Shown here: one piece after another, positions 19,801-25,000 of the stretch
How positions within the stretch are numbered: the stretch's first letter is position 1
How the letters are laid out: the number at the start of each line of letters is the position of its first letter
Assembly (NCBI GenBank): GCA_903813345.2
Contig: CAIIXF020000159.1
Location: 1-25,000, forward strand
Length of the DNA stretch: 25,000 nucleotides
Reading direction: 5' to 3'
Source of the DNA: Owenia fusiformis
Lineage: Eukaryota > Annelida > Polychaeta > Sabellida > Oweniidae
Notes under the pieces: generated by a model
Told to the model about the DNA's origin: nothing
Seen by the model: the letters and a program-made list of their open reading frames with translations, nothing else
Database searches by the model: none
Translations under genes and position numbers: made by a program

Positions 19801-20826
19801 CGGCCGGAGGTCGGCCGGACATCGGAAGGAATACAGCCGGTACCCGAGCAGGTAACAGGACACCGTGCGATCGCCGGCCGGGTTGTTAACGGGCTTTGAA
19901 CAGTGACCGGCCGATGCTCTGTCCCACATCGGCCGGAGCTCGGTCGGAGCTCGGCCACTGTCCGTTAAAAGAACTCGTCCTCTGGTTGTCTCAGATGCAC
20001 GGGACACCGGCCGATACTCGGCCGTGCACCGGCCGACGTGTTTTCCGATGTGGTTACGATGGGGCTGCGATGACATGATGAGGGAGCTCGGTGAGAGCCC
20101 GGTGAAATTTAACTCTGAAGTTAAAATTTCACCCAGCTACCACCGATGAGGTTTTTAAGCAACAAACGCCACGGATGTCCGGCCGGTGTTCGGCCGAGTT
20201 CGGTGAAAATTGCATCGCTGGCTCATCGTAACCTCATCAGCCGGGCTATGTGACTAGGCCATAACAATTGCAGTTCTCCCAAGGAAAGAGGTCAGAGTTC
20301 ACTTCATTTTAAAAAACAGGCTGACACTAATTTGAACAACATAGTACTTTTTCAAAGTGTGATAAAAAACATTAAATACGCCTTAATTGACATAATGAAA
20401 ATTGGCATATTTAGACAGATGTGGGAAATACACTATTTTAACATGAATGTAAAAGAGGGATCGACTGATGGAGGGATTATTTCCCAACTAAGCCCTGTAC
20501 CAAATGTGAGATTCAGTAATTTATGTTCAGTAAAATAGTCATGTGCATAACATTGTTGATAAAAATATTGGAAACTTTTTTAGAAACTTCTGGAGAAGAA
20601 TAACAAAGGAGAAGACTACTTTGTGGGAGATAAAGTCTCTATTGCAGACTATGCCATGTTGGATCTCCTAGATGCCTGTACAAGTCTCTCGAGTACAATA
20701 CTAGATGCCTACCCAACACTGAAGGCATTCTATGATCGCATGGCTTCAAGGGAAAAGATTGCAGCATGCAAAGCCACAGAAAAGTACAAATCGTTCCATG
20801 TTGCTGGCAATCTTGGACTAAAGTAA
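16880..20826 (+). CDS. Glutathione S-transferase, Pi-like, copy 2 (exon 4 damaged)
   Basis: Exons are 16880-16916, 17047-17234, 17686-17871, remnant 19457-19494, and 20584-20826. Exons 1, 2, 3 and 5 are intact, with the same lengths (37, 188, 186, 243 nt) and phases as in copy 1, including Tyr8, GQLP, the shared N-domain insertion and the VGDKVSIADY box. The exon 4 remnant is 38 nt instead of 66; if used it shifts frame and soon stops, and the frame needed for exon 5 has a TAA at its start. Because exons 3 and 5 are both phase 0, skipping exon 4 would keep the frame and give about 217 residues lacking 22 residues of the C-terminal helical domain. Tyr100 and Arg103 of copy 1 are both Cys here. 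Intron 3 holds a LINE and intron 4 a MITE. It may be a recent pseudogene or a gene with an altered isoform. Confidence 0.8.
17961..19244 (-). mobile_element. 5'-truncated L1/Tx1-like LINE with 14-bp target duplication
   Basis: GTATCAAACAACTC at 17947-17960 is repeated at 19245-19258. Between them lies a minus-strand LINE whose poly(A) appears as the T-run at 17961-17983. The frame 19202-18078 (374 codons) has YADD at residues 20-23, W-x-x-R...GK (about 114-123) of the RT thumb, and a zinc knuckle C-x2-C-x8-H-x4-C at 277-294. Upstream, to the 5' truncation at 19244, a different frame reads LFILSVEFLAQAIRD...IKGIKIG, the normal preceding RT block, so a single indel near 19155-19180 has broken the frame. 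Residues around 155-165 join what are normally distant parts of the family, suggesting an internal deletion. It is dead as an element, antisense to the GST, and inserted after the GST copies separated. Confidence 0.92.
19457..19494 (+). pseudogene. Remnant of exon 4 in GST copy 2
   Basis: The sequence TATGTATTTTTAG|GTTAAACAAG, then AATATGTGATGCCCTGGCAA, then TATTTCAG|GTAGAT aligns with exon 4 of copy 1 at both ends and lacks a net 28 nt in the middle. The acceptor AG and donor GT survive. The 38-nt length is not a multiple of three, and the frame compatible with exon 5 begins with TAA. Confidence 0.85.
19588..20261. mobile_element. GC-rich Harbinger-like MITE, 674 bp, TAA target duplication
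   Basis: A 21-bp perfect terminal inverted repeat begins TGGCCTAGTCACATAGCCCG (19588-19608, inverse at 20241-20261). TAA flanks both ends (19585-19587 and 20262-20264), which fits the TWA target of PIF/Harbinger elements. The interior is markedly GC-rich compared with all surrounding DNA and holds at least twelve CGGCC motifs, mostly in ACCGGCCG or TCGGCCGG settings. It also holds two hairpins: GAGCTCGGTGG...CCACCGAGCTC (19628-19661) and GGTGAAATTTAAC...GTTAAAATTTCACC (20101-20133). No transposase is encoded; the frames of up to 120 residues inside are low-complexity products of the repeats. It sits in intron 4 of GST copy 2; copy 1 has no such insert. Confidence 0.9.
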
Positions 20827-21167
20827 ATTGGTACAGAAAACAGTACTTAAGTTACAGACATGAACAGTTCAAATTGTTGTCTGCTTTTTCTATAGACCAT
20901 TGAAATGTGAACAAATCTTAATGATTTTAAAATATTCTAAATAGGACCCAACTAAGGTGATTTCAGTGAAATTGATGACCATATTTTAGCCATCTTTTGA
21001 TGATAATTATAATGAATGATGATTCCTAAGTTATAACTCAAAAAATAATTTTCGATTAAAAATTTCTAAAGAGCTAGAAATTGTGGCTGTCACAATATAT
21101 CAACACTTCTCAGTGGTGACATAACAGGAAAATATTATTGATGTATGAAATTTTGAATTCTATGCAA

Positions 21168-21173
21168 AATAAA
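21168..21173 (+). promoter_or_regulatory. Polyadenylation signal of GST copy 2
   Basis: AATAAA in TATGCAAAATAAA, about 345 bp after the stop at 20826, matches the position and context of the copy 1 signal at 15478. Confidence 0.6.
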
Positions 21174-21189
21174 TAGAACAAGGGCTGTT

Positions 21190-21705
21190 TCAAAATAATT
21201 TTGACAAAGATGTACTTGTGTCGCACCTTTAGTGATTATGAAAATGGGCAAATTGTAAATAATATAAATCAAAAATATAATCAGAATGAGCTCAATTTTA
21301 AATAAATAAATGGTATGCTCCCTCAAATGAGAGTTAGTGATTTTCAAATACATTGCCCTTGAATCATGTGAATTGGGTTAAGTCTTCTCAAAATCATGAT
21401 ACAATAATTGATGTTTGAAAGCACAAGGTCTAAATATATATCTTTCAATATAGATTTCTCTTTCAAAACACCTTTAACTGTCTAAAGCATACTAAACTCA
21501 TTTATATAAAATCAATATGACCTAAGTGAACACTTATTTCTCAGAAAAGGAGTGTAATATGTGAATTTACAGGGCGTTCAGTCATCTATCATGTTTTTAT
21601 GTGTGAATAAATGAATTTGAGAACATCTCTGAAGTCAGATCGAGATTTGGTTTGTATATTTCGATTCCTGACAAAATTGTACATATTTTTCATAACTCAC
21701 ATGTT
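21190..21705. other. Intergenic AT-rich spacer
   Basis: No gene or clear repeat was recognised. A minus-strand frame at 21135-21353 is low complexity and overlaps the inferred 3' end of GST copy 2. Confidence 0.4.
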
Positions 21706-22414
21706 AAAGGAGGAGGACAATTAGCGCAACATATTTCAGAGAGTCATATGTTGGATTTTGGCCATTTTCTGAGGACTTAAACAGGTGCATATGCTAGGTC
21801 AATGCATTACCTCCAGGAAAAGCACTTCTAGAGATGATAAAATAATTTTGACTTTGAGACAGGGTAGATGCAAACAACCCACTGTGATTTCGCGAGACAG
21901 ATGGACACATCAATGTTAACTAAAATAAAAAAATGGATATAACTTATTGCTGATTTTTTGTAACAAAATTATTTCAAACATCTACTCTTTACAGTGACAT
22001 GGCTTTTTACAATGAAGGACACCTGAAATTATTTGTAAAGCTAGAAAATGGGCCAAAAATGTATTTCGTGATACAAAAATGGCGACCATTTTGAAAATAG
22101 GCAAGCCTTTGAACCAGGAGTCATATCTGTATCGTTGTTAAACAAAAAAAAACTTAAAACGGGAATCCTATCAACACAGGTTTTAAAGCAAATAGTTCAA
22201 AAGTGATTTTCATGAGACAAAAATGGTGACCATTTTGTAAATAGGCGAGCTTTTGAACCAGGAGTCATAGGGGGGTTTTCTACATTGATGTTGAACAAAA
22301 ATAGCTGGGAATCCTATTGACAGAGGTTTTAAAACGGGCCAATTGTTGACAGACGGACAGACAGACAGACGGACAAGTGAGTGATTGGAATAGCTCACCA
22401 TGTGAGCTAAAAAA
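21706..22414 (+). mobile_element. Helentron-like non-autonomous element with 144-bp core repeat and terminal hairpin
   Basis: The inferred 5' end, AAAGGAGGAGGACAATTAGC, resembles both ends of the foldback element at 11667-12366. Two core units about 144 bp apart share CAAAAATGG(C/T)GACCATTTTG (22074 and 22218), 'ACCAGGAGTCATA' and 'GGTTTTAAA'. They are followed by an ACAG/ACGG simple repeat (22351-22376) and the hairpin TAGCTCAC-CAT-GTGAGCTA (22391-22409) with an A-run. Core repeats, microsatellite and 3' hairpin in this order are the hallmark of bivalve 'pearl'/Helentron-type elements. No Rep/helicase is encoded. The exact ends are uncertain. Confidence 0.6.
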
Positions 22415-22977
22415 ACACTGAAAGATCATTTAAATTTTACCATGTGCAGAAACTAACTGAGCTAGCTAGTATTTAGTACTTTTTGAATTGATCGCACTGC
22501 CATCTTTAAAACTTCATGTAAATATTTGGAAGTCTAAATTCATTCATAGAACTAATAACAATCAGACACCTGTTTACAACTGCTTAAAATTAATTCTATA
22601 GATATACAACTTGTATTTGAATAATATATATTGATTTATTTTAATGTACATTAATATTGTATTATCTGTTCATCCTCATTTGCAATAGACTTAAGAAGTT
22701 TATTATGTTCCTTTTAGAGAGGTTCAATTCAAAAGATGCACAAAGTTCCCTTTTTAAATACTGATCTCTACAAACTCTACAAATAAAAGCTTGTAGGGTG
22801 ATACATAGTCTAGCAACAGTATGTTTTATTCAAATGTTATGTTTATTGTACATAGAATTATAGTATAGACAATTAATCAGTTTCAAGAGATTTTTTTAAA
22901 ATCAAGTGTGATAAGAACCGAACCGATAAGATAAAAACTGTGAACCGATCGAACCATTAGGAAATCATGAAACCGTT
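22415..22977. other. Intergenic AT-rich spacer
   Basis: No gene was recognised. A short run of GAACCG-type repeats (about 22914-22976: AACCGAACCGATAAG, GAACCGATCGAACC, AAACCGTTAG) lies directly against the start of the duplicated GST upstream block and may mark the duplication junction. Confidence 0.4.
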
Positions 22978-23404
22978 AGAGCCCTACTATCTATATACTT
23001 GTATAACACAATGACAAGCAATATAAATAACATTTTTGGGGTTTTGTTGCATATCAATGTCAAAAGAAGTTACATATTCAAATTGAAACTTAGATGCGCC
23101 CTCAAAATTCATGAATTTCCTAATATATGCCCTGTATTTCCTTCAGTCTTTACTGTGCCCACTATTCTCTATCTTTGTCTATGGGGGTTTTTGGTCACAA
23201 TATTTTGCAAACTGCCAGATGAATCTACACAATGAATAGTAGAATACTAGGAATATATGTAAAAACTGGTTTACATTCTAGAAATATGGAAATAAACCCA
23301 AGCCCTCCATTTGCAACTTCAATGTGGCCCGTATCTCTTTTAAACCTTGAGTGCTTAATGTATTTTTAAGACTGACGTTTAAGTGGCCTGATATGCTAGC
23401 AATA
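22978..23404 (+). repeat. Upstream block of GST copy 3 (duplicate of 2975-3298 plus 10078-10162)
   Basis: The first part matches 2975-3298. The part from about 23322 (GTGGCCCGTATCTCTTTTAA) matches 10082 onward. Here the two parts are contiguous, which shows that the 6.8-kb element in copy 1 is an insertion. Frames within (for example 22999-23235) are not conserved as coding in the duplicate. Confidence 0.82.
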
Positions 23405-23502
23405 CAGTACTTTGTAGGTTATAACGTGTAACAGTTTGGTCATTAGTCAATCTACAGTACTATGTAGGTTAAAGTGTAACAGTTTGGTCATAAGTCAATC
23501 TA
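23405..23502 (+). promoter_or_regulatory. Two 48-50-bp direct repeats upstream of GST copy 3
   Basis: CAGTACT(T/A)TGTAGGTTA begins units at 23405 and 23455; each ends in AGTCAATCTA. The same pair precedes copy 1 (10163 and 10211, the latter split by a MITE). Each unit has GTGTAACAGTTTGGTCA. They lie 60-155 bp before the start codon, so they are candidates for promoter elements, though conservation may simply reflect recent duplication. Confidence 0.5.
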
Positions 23503-23559
23503 TTGGTAGGTCAAATCACAACGCATTTTGATGTCTAGCAGACTCTCTGGCAGTTATCA

Positions 23560-25000
23560 ATGGCAGAATACAAACTCTACTATTTTTATGTTAGAGGTAA
23601 GATATCTATTCATTTCTAGGAAAAACTTATTTCTTCATAACGTGACCTGCTAAAATTCATCAAAGTTGACAGCTCTTCACCCACCCAGATATCATTAAAA
23701 GGACCCTTATAATACATAATCTGCAGAGAAAAAAAAACGTAATCAGACAAAACAAGGTCACTCAATTTTTTACACTTTGGATGCCGGACTATCACATAAC
23801 ATTTTATAAATTCTTTAGCGATTGTATAAATCATATTGGGGGTGATTTTTTTTTATTTCTTCAATGTGATTGAAATTTTGATTTTTGCACATGAAAAACT
23901 TAGACTAGTTGCTCACAATATTATAAGTTCAATCGAATTCATAACATGCTAATATAACAAGTTTTGTGATTGCTTTAATCTGTCTTTTTATAAAAATAAT
24001 TGATAAACATGCATTTTCAAAACAGGTAAGGGTCAAGTGATCAGATATGTCCTTGAAGATAATGATGTCTCATTCGAAGATATAGTAGTTCCAATGTGGT
24101 CAGAGGAGATAAAGCAACGTTGTCTTAGTGACCAGGGATTTTACATCGAAGAATTTTTAAATCCTAAACCGGGCTGGCTGAGCAAAGAATGGCAGGAGTT
24201 GAAACCAAAAACTGTAAGTTACGAATTACAGGGTGGTCAAAAAGTGGAAACCCTGCATTTTCCTCAAATTTTTGTCATTTAAAGAAATTACTCCCTGATA
24301 TCTGACGCATTTGTACATCATTCAATTTCCTACCAGCCTACCATATTTCATGACCATCAGATAGTTACAATGTTACAGCACTTTGAACAACATTCTTCAG
24401 ATTTGGCCATCCTTGCGCTGAAGGCAAACCTGCTTAGTTGTCAATGATCCGAATGCATTACTCAGGAGGTTTGGCCTGAATGTCACGAATGATTTCACTT
24501 TTGAGGTCTGCAATTGTCCTGAGGTCATTCTCATAAACTCTATCTTTGCCTTATCCCCACAGGTAGAAGTCAGGTAGGCACATTTTGGACAATGTGTGCA
24601 GGTTTGCCTACAGAGCAATAGTAGCCACTGGAGTATGTTCTTGAAAGTGCTGTTTCTTTGTAACTATAAGTCCGATGGTCATGAAATATGAGAGGCTGGT
24701 AGGAATTGAATGATGTACAAATGTGTAAAATATCAGAGGGTTATTTCTTAAAATGACAAAGATATCAGGAAAATAGCAATAGGATTTCCATTTTTTGTCC
24801 ACCCTGTATTTGCTTTCCTTGCTTGAAAAATAGATTTCATGTCTTAACTTAGACAATTTTTAAAATTCATCCACACAGAAACCCAGATTGGCTAACAGAT
24901 ATAGGGGTTCAGTATATGTTACAATGATAAGAGCAATGATTATGTGTTTCTAGTGCTAAGGTGTTTCTAAATTTACCACACACATACTGGTATTTATAAC
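23560..25000 (+). CDS. Glutathione S-transferase, Pi-like, copy 3 (partial, runs off the window)
   Basis: Exon 1 is 23560-23596 (MAEYKLYYFYVRG, identical to copy 1) and exon 2 is 24026-24213. Exons 3-5 must lie beyond the window end, since intron 2 is still open at 25000. Exon 2 has the same 188-nt length, the same phases and the same N-domain insertion as copies 1 and 2. It differs from copy 1 at only about five residues, such as Asp to Gly at the first position of the DW pair (about 62) and Leu to Met before Trp37. Catalytic Tyr8 is present. Intron 1 is 429 bp and intron 2 contains a complete CAGGGTGG MITE. Nothing seen so far breaks the gene. Confidence 0.88.
24229..24806. mobile_element. 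Complete palindromic CAGGGTGG MITE in GST copy 3 intron 2
   Basis: It runs from CAGGGTGGTCAAAAAGTGGA to its inverse, ending CCACCCTG, with TA at 24227-24228 and 24807-24808. The two arms are complementary along nearly the whole 578 bp (for example CATTTGTACATCATTCAATT and its inverse), with a turning point near 24500. Intron sequence matching copy 2 ('TTTCCTTGCTT') resumes just after it. Minus-strand frames inside are shadows of the palindrome. Confidence 0.92.

Noticed and set aside
19635-20078. Overlapping frames of 60-120 residues on both strands, rich in R, P, G
   Set aside because: They arise from GC-rich repeated CGGCC motifs inside a MITE, with no start context or protein likeness.

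Overview
The window reads as AT-rich, intron-bearing, transposon-dense animal DNA, most likely from a lophotrochozoan and plausibly a bivalve mollusc. The reasons are split genes with GT/AG introns and AATAAA signals, non-LTR retrotransposon remains, many palindromic MITEs, and tandem-repeat elements with terminal hairpins like those familiar from bivalves. No bacterial or phage features were seen. The species assignment is inference.

The only host genes recognised are three tandem, same-strand copies of a Pi-like cytosolic glutathione S-transferase (GST). Copy 1 has five exons (10730-15086) and encodes about 239 residues without a break. Copy 2 has exons 1, 2, 3 and 5 intact (16880-20826), but its exon 4 has lost a net 28 nt and no longer keeps the frame. 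Copy 3 (from 23560) is cut by the window end after exon 2. Copies 1 and 3 share an upstream block, a 315-bp intron-1 block and a MITE at the same intron-2 site. Copy 2 lacks these, so copies 1 and 3 appear to be the closer pair.

Layout: 1-880, AT-rich with no gene seen. 880-2181, a 162-bp tandem array followed by a GC-rich simple stretch and a perfect hairpin (Helentron/'pearl'-like architecture). 2182-2974, nothing recognised. 2975-3298, the upstream block of GST copy 1, duplicated at 22978-23340. 3299-10077, a roughly 6.8-kb element with about 190-bp terminal inverted repeats and flanking TA; it contains a 79-bp hairpin minisatellite and two head-to-head arrays of a 165-bp repeat around a palindromic MITE. 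10078-15490, GST copy 1; its promoter carries a TTA-flanked MITE, and its first intron carries a small MITE, a 700-bp foldback element and an internally deleted LINE. 15500-16879, intergenic with degenerate repeats. 16880-21190, GST copy 2, with a LINE (14-bp TSD) in intron 3 and a GC-rich Harbinger-like MITE in intron 4. 21190-22977, intergenic with a Helentron-like element. 22978-25000, copy 3 and its upstream region.

Because the paralogous GST copies serve as empty-site controls for each other, several insertions can be delimited to the base and ordered in time from this window alone. The less ordinary signals are a Ser-to-Cys change at the glutathione-binding position, a roughly 29-residue N-domain insertion shared by all copies, an exon 2 that itself opens with a consensus 5' splice site, and an ATGGC-centred box shared by three otherwise unlike tandem-repeat families.
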